Shown: positions 53,398 through 62,476, numbered from the stretch's first letter. The stretch: 64,000 bases of DNA from Caulobacter vibrioides (GCF_002858865.1 NZ_PJRR01000005.1:124001-188000), one strand, 5' to 3'. The notes: a model not told the origin generated them from the letters alone. Translations and numbers: made by a program.

Positions 53398-53984
53398 CGG
53401 CGGGTCTCCATCATGCGGCGGCGAACGGGGTCGGAGTCCGGCCCTTCAGGAGACATCCCACGAAACGCTACATCCTGACCGGCGCGCCGGGCGCTGGAAA
53501 GACCGCGCTTCTGCGAGCCCTTGAAACGGCCGGCGAGGTCGTGGTCGAAGAGGCCGCCACCGACGTCATCGCCCTGGCCCAGGCGCAAGGCGTGGACCAG
53601 CCCTGGACCGACCCCGGCTTCATCGACACCATCGTTGGGCTTCAACGCCAGCGGCAGACCCGCGCGGTCGGCGACCGCATCTTCTTTGACCGCTCGCCGG
53701 TCTGCGCCCTGGCTCTGGCGCGGTTCCTGGGCCATCCGGTCTCGGCGTTGCTGGAAGACGAACTGGCGCGGATCGTCCGCGAGGGCGTCTATCAGCGCCG
53801 CGTCTTCCTGGTGCAAGGCCTCGGCTTCATCACGCCCACGGCCGCCCGCCGCATCAGCCTGGATGACGCCCAGGCCTTCGAAGAGGTCCATCAGGCAGCC
53901 TACACCGAGCTAGGGTTCGAGCTTGCGCCGATCGCGCCGGGACCGGTGGGGGATCGCGTTCGGCGCGTGCTGGGGGCGGTCTAG
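53394..53984 (+). CDS. P-loop AAA-type ATPase/kinase-like protein
   Basis: Open from TTG 53394, which overlaps the hydrolase stop, 196 codons. The family core starts KRYILTGAPGAGKTALLRALE (Walker A). It continues IFFDRSPVCALALARF and ends with VHQAAYTELGFELAPIAPGPV, like AAA_28 nucleotide-binding proteins. There is no in-frame ATG or GTG before the Walker motif. ACG at 53460 has a good AGGAG seven bases upstream and would give a product starting just before KRYILTG. The start is thus uncertain. Confidence 0.8.
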   Translation: MTAGLHHAAANGVGVRPFRRHPTKRYILTGAPGAGKTALLRALETAGEVVVEEAATDVIALAQAQGVDQPWTDPGFIDTIVGLQRQRQTRAVGDRIFFDRSPVCALALARFLGHPVSALLEDELARIVREGVYQRRVFLVQGLGFITPTAARRISLDDAQAFEEVHQAAYTELGFELAPIAPGPVGDRVRRVLGAV

Positions 53985-54158
53985 GAAGGGCGGCCGCTGC
54001 GCGACCGCTAGAATGTCAGAGGCTCACAGCCTAGCCGGTAGGAACCGGACGTCAGACGCGAGCCCTTGGGAAGGTTCCAGCAGGAACGCCCGACGACCAA
54101 CAAGTAACCTCGCCAACACCGCTTGGCGCGGCTCCGGCGATCACGGTACAGCGGCGGC

Positions 54159-54917
54159 ATGATGCTACCTCTCCTCCTTCTGGCGCTTGCCGCCGCTTCG
54201 CCGTCGCCTCGGGACGCGGCGGGCAATCAGCTTGAGCCGCTCAAGCCGACGACCGAGCAGACTGCGCGCCTGTGCACGGGCGACCAGCGCTGGTGCGCCG
54301 GCATCGATGACGACTCCGCTACGCTGAGCGTCTTCACCGGACCGACCAGCGCCGCCGTCGCCAGCGTCGAACTGGAGCAGGACGAGGACGAGACCCTGGC
54401 GGTCTGGCCCCAGATGGCGCGGCTGGCGGCGCCCGGCGCGGGCGTGCTGATCGGGGTCGAGCGCCGCCGCAGCGCCAGCTATTCGGGCGGCGGCGGCAGC
54501 ACGACCGTTCTGGAGCTGATCCAGGTCTGGCCCGACCGGTCGCGCCCGCCGCGCTCGGTGCTGACCGTGCCTTTGAAGGGCGAGATCATGATCAGAGCCT
54601 GTTTCAGCAAGCAGGACTTCGCCGACCGCAAAGGCGCCTGTCAGGACATCTATACCTTCGACGCCGCCTTGACCCTCGCGCCGGAAACCGCCTCGGGCCC
54701 GCCGAAGTTCCAGTTCGCGACCCTGGCCAAGGCGTTCCCGCCCAAGGCCTCGCGCGACACGCCCACCCCGTCGTTCAAGCGGCTGAAGAAGAGCGAGCTC
54801 GTCCCCACCCCGGACCTCGCCTGCAGCTATCGTCGCGTCCTGGCGTTCGACGCGAAGAGCCAGACCTATCAGCCCGACAGCCCGCTGCCGGACTGCGACG
54901 ACTACACCACGCCCTAG
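54159..54917 (+). CDS. Secreted hypothetical protein
   Basis: 252 residues starting MMLPLLLLALAAASPSPRDAAG, a Sec signal. The mature part has several Cys (CTGDQRWCAG, RACFSKQDF, GACQDIY, DLACSYR, LPDCDDY) that could form disulphides in the periplasm, and beta-rich sequence (LELIQVWPDRSRPPRSVLTVPLKGEI). I recognise no family. It stands alone. Confidence 0.7.
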   Translation: MMLPLLLLALAAASPSPRDAAGNQLEPLKPTTEQTARLCTGDQRWCAGIDDDSATLSVFTGPTSAAVASVELEQDEDETLAVWPQMARLAAPGAGVLIGVERRRSASYSGGGGSTTVLELIQVWPDRSRPPRSVLTVPLKGEIMIRACFSKQDFADRKGACQDIYTFDAALTLAPETASGPPKFQFATLAKAFPPKASRDTPTPSFKRLKKSELVPTPDLACSYRRVLAFDAKSQTYQPDSPLPDCDDYTTP

Positions 54918-55026
54918 ATGCGAGAGGCCTGAGCCTCGGCGTTGGAAGGCGCGCCGTGTTCCCGCATAAGGGCGGTGAAGCGGGTTGTTCGACGGCGAAC
55001 GCCTCGCCGCCAGGTTACGTTTTGTG

Positions 55027-56166
55027 ATGCATTCGAACGATCAGGCCTACATCACCGGCGTCGGCGCGTTTCTGCCGGGCGAGCCCGTGCCCTCGGCGGC
55101 GATGGAGGATTTCATCGGGCGGATCGGCGGGCGTGGCAGCCTGATGGGCCGCCGGGCCCTGCGCTGGAACGGGGTCGAGACCCGCCATTACGCCCTGAGC
55201 CCAGGCGGACGGCCCAACCACTCCAACGCCGGCATGTGCGCCCTGGCCGTGCGGCGGGCGCTGGACGACGCGGGCCTGGGGCCGGAGGACCTCGGCTTCC
55301 TGGCCGCCGCCACGACCCAGGGCGACTTCCTGGTCCCCGGCCACGCGGCCATGGTGCATGGCGAACTGGGCTGCGGCCCGATCGAGATCGCCAGCTTCCA
55401 GTCGGTTTGCGCCTCGTCGCTGATGGCGGCCAAGTCGGCCTATCTGTCGGTGCGGACGGGCGAGCACCGCGTGGCCGCCGCCTGCGCGGGGGAGTTCTCC
55501 TCGCGCTGGTTCCAGCCGTCGTTCTACGAAGGCTCGTCCCTGCTCGACGACAAGCAGCGCCTGAAGCCGCAGGCCGACTATCTGCGGTTCACGCTGTCGG
55601 ACGGCGCGGGAGCCGTCCTGGTCGAGCCCGCTCCCCGCCCCCAGGGCCTGAGCCTGAGGATCCGGTTCATCGACCTGGTCTCGCTGGCCGGTCAGTTCGA
55701 TCCGTGCATGTGGGCCGGCGCCGGCCTTGAAAGCCACGCCGAAGCCCTGGACGGCTGGAGCCATCTGGGGCCCCAGGCGGCGCACCGCGCGGGGGGCCTG
55801 GCGCTGCTGCAGGACTTCGATCTGCTCAAGCGCGTGATCCGCGCGTGGGTCGGCGTCTATCTCAAGAAGGTGGACGAGGGCCGGATCGTCCCCGACGAGA
55901 TCGACCACCTCCTGTGCCACTATTCGGCCCGGTCGCTGCGCGAGGAGATCGTCTCCCTGCTGGAGAAGACCAACGGCATGATCCCCGAAGAGAAGTGGTT
56001 CTCCAACCTGGCCACGGTGGGCAATGTCGGCTCGGCGTCGATCTGGGTGATGCTGGAGGCCTTCCTGCGATCCGACCGGCTGAAACCGGGTCAGACCGTG
56101 CTGTGCGTGGTGCCCGAAAGCGGCCGATCCATGGTCGGCTTCATGCTGCTGGAGGCCGTGGGATGA
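55027..56166 (+). CDS. StlD/DarB-like beta-ketoacyl synthase (KAS III fold)
   Basis: 379 residues from ATG 55027. The start AYITGVGAFLPGEPVPSAAMEDFIGRIGG and RRALRWNGVETRHYALSPGGRPNHSNA resemble the StlD/DarB ketosynthases that join two acyl chains in stilbene and dialkylresorcinol pathways. The thiolase-fold catalytic triad is present: C128 (FQSVCASSLMA), H298 (LLCHYSARS) and N333 (ATVGNVGSAS). It overlaps the next gene by 4 bp (ATGA). No DarA-type aromatase is in the window, so the product is probably not a standard dialkylresorcinol. Confidence 0.85.
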   Translation: MHSNDQAYITGVGAFLPGEPVPSAAMEDFIGRIGGRGSLMGRRALRWNGVETRHYALSPGGRPNHSNAGMCALAVRRALDDAGLGPEDLGFLAAATTQGDFLVPGHAAMVHGELGCGPIEIASFQSVCASSLMAAKSAYLSVRTGEHRVAAACAGEFSSRWFQPSFYEGSSLLDDKQRLKPQADYLRFTLSDGAGAVLVEPAPRPQGLSLRIRFIDLVSLAGQFDPCMWAGAGLESHAEALDGWSHLGPQAAHRAGGLALLQDFDLLKRVIRAWVGVYLKKVDEGRIVPDEIDHLLCHYSARSLREEIVSLLEKTNGMIPEEKWFSNLATVGNVGSASIWVMLEAFLRSDRLKPGQTVLCVVPESGRSMVGFMLLEAVG

Positions 56167-56831
56167 CCACAACGACCGTTGCCGATGTTCTGCGCCGACT
56201 GACCGTGGTGTTCACCGAGTTCGAGCGGCGGCTGGAGCAGACGCCCCTGATCCGCAAGCTGACGCGTGGCCGGTTCGAGATGGCCGACTACCACGCCTTC
56301 CTGATCGGCCTGCGTCAGCAGGTGAAGGACGGGGCGCTGTGGATGTCGCGGGCGGCGTCCAATATCGACGAGGATCACCTGGAGCTGCGCTCGACCCTGA
56401 TGCGCCACGCCGTGGTCGAGCACCGGGACTTCCGCCTGCTGGAGGCCGACTTCGTCGCCGCCGGGGGCGATCTGGAGACGATCCGCAACGCCGAGAAGAA
56501 CATCGGCTCCGAAGCCCTGTCGGCCTGGATGTTCCACGAGGCCTCCAAGCCAAACCCGTTCGGCCTGCTGGGCGCGATGTGGATCATCGAGGGCCTGGGC
56601 TCGATCAAGGCCTGCGAGTGGGGCGCGCTGGCGCAGCAAAGGCTGGACCTGCCCGACACCGCCGTCCGGTTCCTACTGTACCACGGCGAGAACGACGCCG
56701 AGCACATCGGCGAGTTCGAACAGATGCTGGGAATGGTGCTGCCGAGCGAGGCCGTCGCCGCGCGCATCATTCGGACCGCCGAGGTCACCGCCCGCCTCTA
56801 TGCGCTGCAAATCGAGGAGATCACGGCGTGA
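56163..56831 (+). CDS. Haem-oxygenase-fold, iron-containing redox enzyme (HDO-like)
   Basis: 222 all-helical residues with the TENA/PqqC/haem-oxygenase-like pattern: RGRFEMADYHAFLIGLRQQVKDGALWMSRAA, MRHAVVEHRDFRLLEADF, MWIIEGLGSIKACEW and YHGENDAEHIGEFEQML. E86/H87, E143 and D178/H181 are plausible diiron ligands. Members oxidise diverse small substrates. It overlaps both neighbours by 4 bp, so it almost surely acts in the same pathway as the ketosynthase. Confidence 0.8.
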   Translation: MTTTTVADVLRRLTVVFTEFERRLEQTPLIRKLTRGRFEMADYHAFLIGLRQQVKDGALWMSRAASNIDEDHLELRSTLMRHAVVEHRDFRLLEADFVAAGGDLETIRNAEKNIGSEALSAWMFHEASKPNPFGLLGAMWIIEGLGSIKACEWGALAQQRLDLPDTAVRFLLYHGENDAEHIGEFEQMLGMVLPSEAVAARIIRTAEVTARLYALQIEEITA

Positions 56832-57742
56832 CCCACCCCGACTTCGACCTGTCGCGCTACGATCCCAACGATCCGGACCCTTGGCTGGCCCTCTATCTGG
56901 ACCAGGGCATGCCGATCGCGCCCGAGGCCAAGGTGGCCCTGCTGAAGGGCAACCGCTCCTGGTCGCGCCGCTGGCTGTTTCCGATCGCGCGGCCCGGCGT
57001 CTTTGTGTTCTTCATCCTGGTGAAGATCCTGCGCGGGATCTCGCCCCATCGCCCCAACCTGAACACCGGGCTGCACAAGCTGATCCACTGGGGCCTGAAG
57101 ACGTTCTGCACGCCCGAGGCCAACACGCTGATCCTGCGCCATTTCCATGTCGGCACCGAGCTGCTGGCCTTCATCAAGGCCAACGCCGGACCGGTGGAGG
57201 TCGACACCGTGCCCCTGCGGCCGCGCACCCTCAGGGACCTGGAGGACAACGTCTTCCTGCAGCACGACCTCAACGTCTTCAACTTCATCATCCAGCTGAA
57301 CGCCAGCCTGCGGGCCCAGGGGCGGGACCTGGTTCCGGTCGAGCGGCCGGACTTCTCGATGATCTCGGATGAGCCCTTCGCCCTGGGCGAGCTGCCCAGG
57401 AGGCGGCTGAACTTCGCCGACGCCCAGACCGCCATCGAGGTCTACACCCCGCTGTACGCGCTGATGCTGCCCCGCGCCGACTTCGTCCGCGCCGCCCAGT
57501 CGCTGCAACTGGACGAGACCGTGGCGATCTATATCGGCAAGATCCTCGGGACCGACTACCACATGTCGTTCGTCAAGAACGGCCACCCGCTGGTGCCGCT
57601 CTCGACCTTGCAGGCGGGGCATCGGTTGATGATGCACGGTCTGGACTGCGAGGCGCTGCATGGCTGGCTGCGCCTGCTGAAGCAGAGGCAGGCGGCCGGC
57701 CTGCCGCTGGACCCGCGCAACCCGGTGGCGGCGACGGCTTAG
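56828..57742 (+). CDS. Unrecognised protein with clustered His/Glu, third gene of the ketosynthase cassette
   Basis: 304 residues from GTG 56828, overlapping the previous stop by 4 bp. A hydrophobic stretch lies at about 50-69 (LFPIARPGVFVFFILVKILR). Then H83-xxx-H87, E97, H105-x-H107, E111 and H146 occur in helical sequence (LHKLIHWGLKTFCTPEANTLILRHFHVGTELLAFI), which could bind a metal, perhaps a second diiron centre. I do not recognise the family. Strict coupling to the ketosynthase and the redox enzyme implies a shared product. Confidence 0.72.
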   Translation: MTHPDFDLSRYDPNDPDPWLALYLDQGMPIAPEAKVALLKGNRSWSRRWLFPIARPGVFVFFILVKILRGISPHRPNLNTGLHKLIHWGLKTFCTPEANTLILRHFHVGTELLAFIKANAGPVEVDTVPLRPRTLRDLEDNVFLQHDLNVFNFIIQLNASLRAQGRDLVPVERPDFSMISDEPFALGELPRRRLNFADAQTAIEVYTPLYALMLPRADFVRAAQSLQLDETVAIYIGKILGTDYHMSFVKNGHPLVPLSTLQAGHRLMMHGLDCEALHGWLRLLKQRQAAGLPLDPRNPVAATA

Positions 57743-57811
57743 CGCGGGCCTTGCCGCCTATCCCGCCCCCCTGTCGCAGGGGTGTCACCGGCGCCGCCTA
57801 AAGGGCCAGGC

Positions 57812-58699
57812 ATGAGCCAAGCGCGATCTCTTTCCCTCATCCTCGCGGCCGTTCTCGCGAGCCTCCTGCCCGTCACGGGGTCACAGGCGGGCGAGCCGGG
57901 CCGCGCCTTGTGGGTGATGAGCTACAACATCCGCTACGACAATCCCGACGACCGTCCCGACTGGCGAACGCGGCGGGGGCCGATGGTCGAGCAGATCCGC
58001 TTCTTTGCGCCCGACATCCTGGGCCTGCAGGAGGCCCTGCCGACGATGGTCGATCAGCTGGCCGGCGACCTGGCCGGATACGCCCACTATGGCGTCGGCC
58101 GCGACGACGGCGCGGGGCGCGGCGAGACCACGACGATCTTCTATCGGGCCGACCGGTTCCAGCAGGTGCTGGCCAAGACCTACTGGTGTTCGCCCACGCC
58201 CGACACCCCCAGCAAGGCCTATGACGCCGCCCTGCCCCGCACCTTCACGCGCCTGGTGCTGAAGGACCGGATCACCGGCGTCACCTTCGATGTCCGTAAT
58301 GCGCACCTGGACCATGTGGGCGCGGAGTCCCGGGCCAAATGCGCCGCCCAGATCCTGGCCCTCGCCCCCTGGCCCAAGGCTCGGCTGATCACGCTGGGCG
58401 ATTTCAACAGCGCGCCGGAAGAAGCGCCCTATCGCCTGCTGACCGCGCCCGAAGGCCCCTATCGCGACGCCCGCGCGGCCGCGTCCAGCGTGTTCTCGCC
58501 GTCGACGGGCACCTTCAACCGGTTCACGCCGGCGTCGATCGGCCCGCCCATCGACTACATCTTCGTGGACCGCCGCCTGAACGTCGCGCGCTTCGCCGTG
58601 CCGACCGACGTCGCCGACGCCGGCGTGATTTCGGACCACTTCCCGGTGCTGGCCGAGATCACGCTGTCGCCGAGGACGCGGACAAAGGCCAAGCCTTAG
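57812..58699 (+). CDS. Secreted endonuclease/exonuclease/phosphatase-family hydrolase
   Basis: 295 residues from ATG 57812 with signal sequence (LILAAVLASLLPVTGSQA). EEP-fold motifs are complete: MSYNIRYDNPDD, PDILGLQEAL (metal-binding Glu), NAHLDHVGAESR, TLGDFNSAPEE, IDYIFV and the terminal SDHFPVLAEI. Substrate may be nucleic acid, phospholipid or inositol phosphate; the adjacent inositol transporter makes the last worth testing, but that is inference. Confidence 0.87.
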   Translation: MSQARSLSLILAAVLASLLPVTGSQAGEPGRALWVMSYNIRYDNPDDRPDWRTRRGPMVEQIRFFAPDILGLQEALPTMVDQLAGDLAGYAHYGVGRDDGAGRGETTTIFYRADRFQQVLAKTYWCSPTPDTPSKAYDAALPRTFTRLVLKDRITGVTFDVRNAHLDHVGAESRAKCAAQILALAPWPKARLITLGDFNSAPEEAPYRLLTAPEGPYRDARAAASSVFSPSTGTFNRFTPASIGPPIDYIFVDRRLNVARFAVPTDVADAGVISDHFPVLAEITLSPRTRTKAKP

Positions 58700-58715
58700 C
58701 CTGCTCTAGCGGGCC

Positions 58716-59714
58716 CTACGCCTTGTGGGTGCGCGCATAGTGGTCGAAGGCCACGGCGGCGACGATGATCAGGCCGATCACCACCTGCTGGACGTAGGAG
58801 GTGACGTGCAGCATCACCAGGCCGTTCGAGAGCACGCCGATCAGCAGGGCCCCCAGCACGGTGCCGCCGACGCCGCCCGAGCCGCCGGTCAGGCTGGCGC
58901 CGCCGATCACCACCGAGGCGATAACCCGCAGCTCATAGCCCGTCCCGGCGACCGCCTCGGCCGAGCCCAGGCGGGCCGACAGCAGAAAGCCCGACAGCCC
59001 CGCCAGGGCGCCGATGATCGCGTAGACGCTGGTGGTGATGAAATCGACATTGACGCCCGACAGGCGCGCAGCCTCGGCGTTGCCGCCCACCGCATAGACC
59101 TGACGGCCATAGCGGGTGTAGCGCAGCGCCAGGTGGCCGGCCGCTGCGACCAGGGCGAAGATCACCACCGGCACGGGCAGGAACAGGATCTCGCCCGAGC
59201 CCCACCAGCGGTAGGCGTCGTTGAAGCCCGAGATCGGCCCGCCGTCGTTCAGCAGCAGGGTGGCGCCGCGCCAGACGGTCATACCGCCCAGGGTGACGAC
59301 GAAGGCGGGCACATGCAGCCAGGTCACGGCCTTGCCCTGCACATAGCCGCCGGCCAGACCGATCAGGGTCGAGACCAACAGAGCGATCAGCCAGGTGGCG
59401 GGGCCGTCGCCCACGACGGCGGTGACCACATAGGCCGCGGCGATCGAAGCGAAGGCCAGCAACGATCCCACGGCCACGTCGATGCCGCCGATCAGGATCA
59501 CGAAGGTCATGCCCACGGCGATGATCCCGTAGATCGACACCTCCGACAGGATGTTCAGGGCGTTGCGCGCCGTCAGGAAGCGCTCGTTGGCCACGCCGAA
59601 CACCGCCACCAGCAGCAGCAGGAACAGGATCGTCCGGTGCTTGCGGGCGAAGGCCAACAGGTCGAAGCGGGGCTTGTCGGTCGCGAGCGGGGCGGGAGAC
59701 GACGGGGCGGTCAT
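58716..59714 (-). CDS. iatP: Inositol ABC transporter permease
   Basis: 332 residues of the RbsC/YtfT permease family with about 8-10 helices: NERFLTARNALNILSEVSIYGIIAVGMTFVILIGGIDVAVGSLLAF carries the conserved GGIDLSVGS-type motif, and GNAEAARLSGVNV the cytoplasmic EAA-like segment. It pairs with the ATPase upstream (4-bp overlap) and the binding protein before it. In C. crescentus this trio imports myo-inositol (ibpA-iatA-iatP). Confidence 0.92.
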   Translation of the reverse strand: MTAPSSPAPLATDKPRFDLLAFARKHRTILFLLLLVAVFGVANERFLTARNALNILSEVSIYGIIAVGMTFVILIGGIDVAVGSLLAFASIAAAYVVTAVVGDGPATWLIALLVSTLIGLAGGYVQGKAVTWLHVPAFVVTLGGMTVWRGATLLLNDGGPISGFNDAYRWWGSGEILFLPVPVVIFALVAAAGHLALRYTRYGRQVYAVGGNAEAARLSGVNVDFITTSVYAIIGALAGLSGFLLSARLGSAEAVAGTGYELRVIASVVIGGASLTGGSGGVGGTVLGALLIGVLSNGLVMLHVTSYVQQVVIGLIIVAAVAFDHYARTHKA

Positions 59715-61258
59715 GCGGTCAGGCGTTCCATGTCAGGGGCGGCGACCCGGTCCGTGCCGGTCGCCATATGGGCCATCAGGCCCTCTTCGGTGGCGGTCTG
59801 CGCGTCGAGATCGGCGACGATGACGCCCTCGCGGAAAACGACGATGCGATCGCTGACGGCCATGACCTCGGCCAGTTCCGACGAGATCACGACGACCGCT
59901 ACGCCCAGGTCGGCCAGGTCGCTGAGCACCTGGTGAACCTCGGCCTTGGCGCCGATGTCGATCCCGCGCGTGGGCTCGTCGACGATCAGCACCTTGGGCG
60001 TCAGCGCCATCGCCCGGCCCAGCAGGACCTTCTGCTGGTTGCCGCCCGACAGCTTGCCGATCGCGGTCTCGGCGTCGGCCATCTTGATGCGCAGCTTCTG
60101 GCGATAGGTCTCGACGAGGTCGCGCTCGGCCCGCTCGTCGACCCACTGGCCCAGCGCGCTCAGCGCCTTGAGGCTGGGCAGGCTCAGATTGCGGCGGATC
60201 GAGTGGTCCAGGAAGCAGCCCTGCTGCTTGCGGTCCTCGGGCACCAGCATGATCCCGGCCTGGATGGCGTCGCGGGGCGAGCGCAGGCTCAGGGGCTTGT
60301 CGTCGACCAGGACGCGTCCGGCGGCGATCGGATCGGCGCCGAAGATCAGCCGGGCCAGGTCCGTGCGGCCCGCGCCGACCAGACCGGCCAGACCGACGAT
60401 CTCGCCGCCCCTCGCCGCGAACGACACCTGGCGCAGATAGCCGGGCGCCGACAGTCGGGGCGCGGCCGGGGTCACGCCCTCGACCTTCAGCACCACCGCG
60501 CCGGGGGGGCGCCGACGCGTGCGCCGCTCGAACTCGACATGCCGCCCGACCATCAGCCGGACCATGTCGGCGACCTCGACGTCGGCGACGTCGCCGCTGG
60601 CCACGAAGCGGCCGTCGCGCATGACGGTGTAGCGGTCGCACATCGCCTTCACCTCGCCCAGGCGGTGCGAGACATAGATCACCGACACCGACCGCGCCTT
60701 CAGGCCGGCGATGATGGCGTGCAGGCGGTCGACCTCGCGGCCGCTGAGCGCGGCGGTCGGCTCGTCCATGATGATCAGCCGCGCGTTCAGGGTCATGGCC
60801 TTGGCGATCTCGACCATCTGCTGCTCGGCGACGGTCAGGCCGCGCACCGGCGCGTCAGGATTTAGCGGCAGGCCCAGATCGTTCAGCAGGGCCTGGGCGT
60901 CGGCGCGCAGCCGCGACCAGTCGACCAGCCCCAGGCGGCGCGGCTCGCGGCCCAGATACATGTTCTCGGCCACGCTCAGTTCCGGGAACAGGTTGAATTC
61001 CTGGTAGATCGTGGCGATGCCGAGCTGCTGGCGGCGCAGCGGCGCATCCCGCGGGTCCAGGACCTGGCCGGCGAAGGTCACGGTTCCGGCGTCGGCGGCG
61101 TGGGCGGCCGACAGGATCTTGATCAGGGTGGACTTGCCGGCCCCGTTCTCGCCCAGCAGCGCATGAACCTCGCCGACACCGACGACGAGGTCCACCTGGT
61201 CGAGCGCGCGCACGCCGGGAAAGCTCTTGCTGACCTGGCTGACGTCCAGGAGGGTCAT
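59711..61258 (-). CDS. iatA: Inositol ABC transporter ATP-binding protein (two ABC domains)
   Basis: 515 residues with two tandem ABC modules, as in RbsA/MglA. Module 1: Walker A GENGAGKST, signature-like VAEQQMVEIAKAM, Walker B LIIMDEPTAAL. Module 2 (from about residue 255): degenerate Walker A GLVGAGRTDL, signature LSGGNQQKVLL, Walker B LIVDEPTRG. The degenerate second P-loop is normal for this family. It overlaps iatP by 4 bp and lies 22 bp after ibpA. Confidence 0.93.
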   Translation of the reverse strand: MTLLDVSQVSKSFPGVRALDQVDLVVGVGEVHALLGENGAGKSTLIKILSAAHAADAGTVTFAGQVLDPRDAPLRRQQLGIATIYQEFNLFPELSVAENMYLGREPRRLGLVDWSRLRADAQALLNDLGLPLNPDAPVRGLTVAEQQMVEIAKAMTLNARLIIMDEPTAALSGREVDRLHAIIAGLKARSVSVIYVSHRLGEVKAMCDRYTVMRDGRFVASGDVADVEVADMVRLMVGRHVEFERRTRRRPPGAVVLKVEGVTPAAPRLSAPGYLRQVSFAARGGEIVGLAGLVGAGRTDLARLIFGADPIAAGRVLVDDKPLSLRSPRDAIQAGIMLVPEDRKQQGCFLDHSIRRNLSLPSLKALSALGQWVDERAERDLVETYRQKLRIKMADAETAIGKLSGGNQQKVLLGRAMALTPKVLIVDEPTRGIDIGAKAEVHQVLSDLADLGVAVVVISSELAEVMAVSDRIVVFREGVIVADLDAQTATEEGLMAHMATGTDRVAAPDMERLTA

Positions 61259-61280
61259 GACCTGGGATCCGGGGTCGGCG

Positions 61281-62261
61281 CTATTTCATCTCGCCGATGC
61301 GCGAGGCCTCGGTGAGGTTGCCGCTGGTGATCAGCACCGGCTTGAGGCTGACCGACTTGAGCGCGGCGCCCGACTTGATCTTGTCGACCGCCTGACGAAG
61401 CGCGGTGCGGATCTGCAGGCCGGGGTTCTGCTCGACCGTCGCGACCATCTCGCCGGCCTTGATGCGGGCCAGGGCCTCGGGGATGGCGTCGAAGCCGATG
61501 ACCTTGACCTTGGCGCTGTCCAGCCCGGCGGCGCGCACGGCCTCCAGGGCGCCCATGGCCATGTCGTCGTTCAGGCAAAGAATGACGTCCGGCGGCGTGT
61601 CGCGCATCGAGGTGAGGATGTTCTGGGTCACCGTCAGCGCCTGGTCGCGCTTGGAGTTGGCGGTCTGCTCGGTGACGATCTTGAAGGCCGGACCGCCGGC
61701 CGCCAGGCCGTCATGGACGCCCTTCACGCGCTCGATCGAGCTGGAGCTGCCCGGGTCGTTGGTGATGACCACGACGCGCGCGCCGGCCGGATAGGTCTTC
61801 ACGACCCAGTCGGCCATCGCCCGGCCGCCGGCGACATTGTCGGCGCCGACATGTGGCACGGCCGTCTTGCCGCCCGCGATGTTGCGATCGACCGAGATCA
61901 CCGCCACGCCCTGTTCCACAAGGTCGTCGGCGGCGCCGGCCAGCGCCTTGGAGTCGGTGGGGGCGACGATCACGACCTTGGCCCCCTGCACCGCAGCGGC
62001 CTGCAGGTCGGAGATCTGCTTGGAAGAGTTGTTCTGGGCGTCCAGCACCTGGACCTTGACCCCCAGCTTTGCGGCCTCGTCCTCCAGCTCGCGCCGCATG
62101 GCCACGAAGAAGGGCTGGGAGAGGTCGTTGAAGCTGACCACCACCTCGGCCTCGGCGCCCCCACGGGCGCAGCCGGTCATCAGGCCCAGGGCCGCCGTCC
62201 CCAGCCCCAGTCCAGCGGCCAGACCCAGCAAGCGCCGGCGCGACATCGAGGGGCGGATCAT
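61281..62261 (-). CDS. ibpA: Periplasmic inositol-binding protein
   Basis: 326 residues. The N-terminus SRRRLLGLAAGLGLGTAALGLMTGCARGG is a Tat-like/lipoprotein signal with lipobox MTGC. The mature part is a type I periplasmic binding protein (VVSFNDLSQPFFVAMRRELEDEA, ISVDRNIAGGKTAVPHVGADN, CLNDDMAMGALEAV, GFDAIPEAL). It matches C. crescentus IbpA as I remember it. An IolR-type site lies 65 bp upstream, so inositol-dependent induction is expected. Confidence 0.93.
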   Translation of the reverse strand: MIRPSMSRRRLLGLAAGLGLGTAALGLMTGCARGGAEAEVVVSFNDLSQPFFVAMRRELEDEAAKLGVKVQVLDAQNNSSKQISDLQAAAVQGAKVVIVAPTDSKALAGAADDLVEQGVAVISVDRNIAGGKTAVPHVGADNVAGGRAMADWVVKTYPAGARVVVITNDPGSSSSIERVKGVHDGLAAGGPAFKIVTEQTANSKRDQALTVTQNILTSMRDTPPDVILCLNDDMAMGALEAVRAAGLDSAKVKVIGFDAIPEALARIKAGEMVATVEQNPGLQIRTALRQAVDKIKSGAALKSVSLKPVLITSGNLTEASRIGEMK

Positions 62262-62325
62262 GGGGCTACTCTCTAATGCGAATTATCGGATGCCAGGCAT
62301 CGCTGTTGGTTGTCGCCAGAAGAAT

Positions 62326-62339
62326 GGAAGAAAATTTCC
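62326..62339. promoter_or_regulatory. IolR-type operator upstream of ibpA
   Basis: GGAA-N6-TTCC, inside TGGAAGAAAATTTCCA. This is the inverted-repeat motif reported for IolR-controlled inositol genes in Caulobacter. It lies 65 bp before the ibpA start, where a repressor would block transcription. Confidence 0.8.
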
Positions 62340-62476
62340 ATGTCAAGAAATTGTGGAATTGTCGGTTCTTTTCTGTCGGCCGCTCCCCGGGCCTCCCGCC
62401 GGTCGCAGCGCCGTAATCCGCTGGACAGCCTGGCTGAAGCGTTCAACCTTGGGCTGACCCTAGCTGAGAGAGTCCT

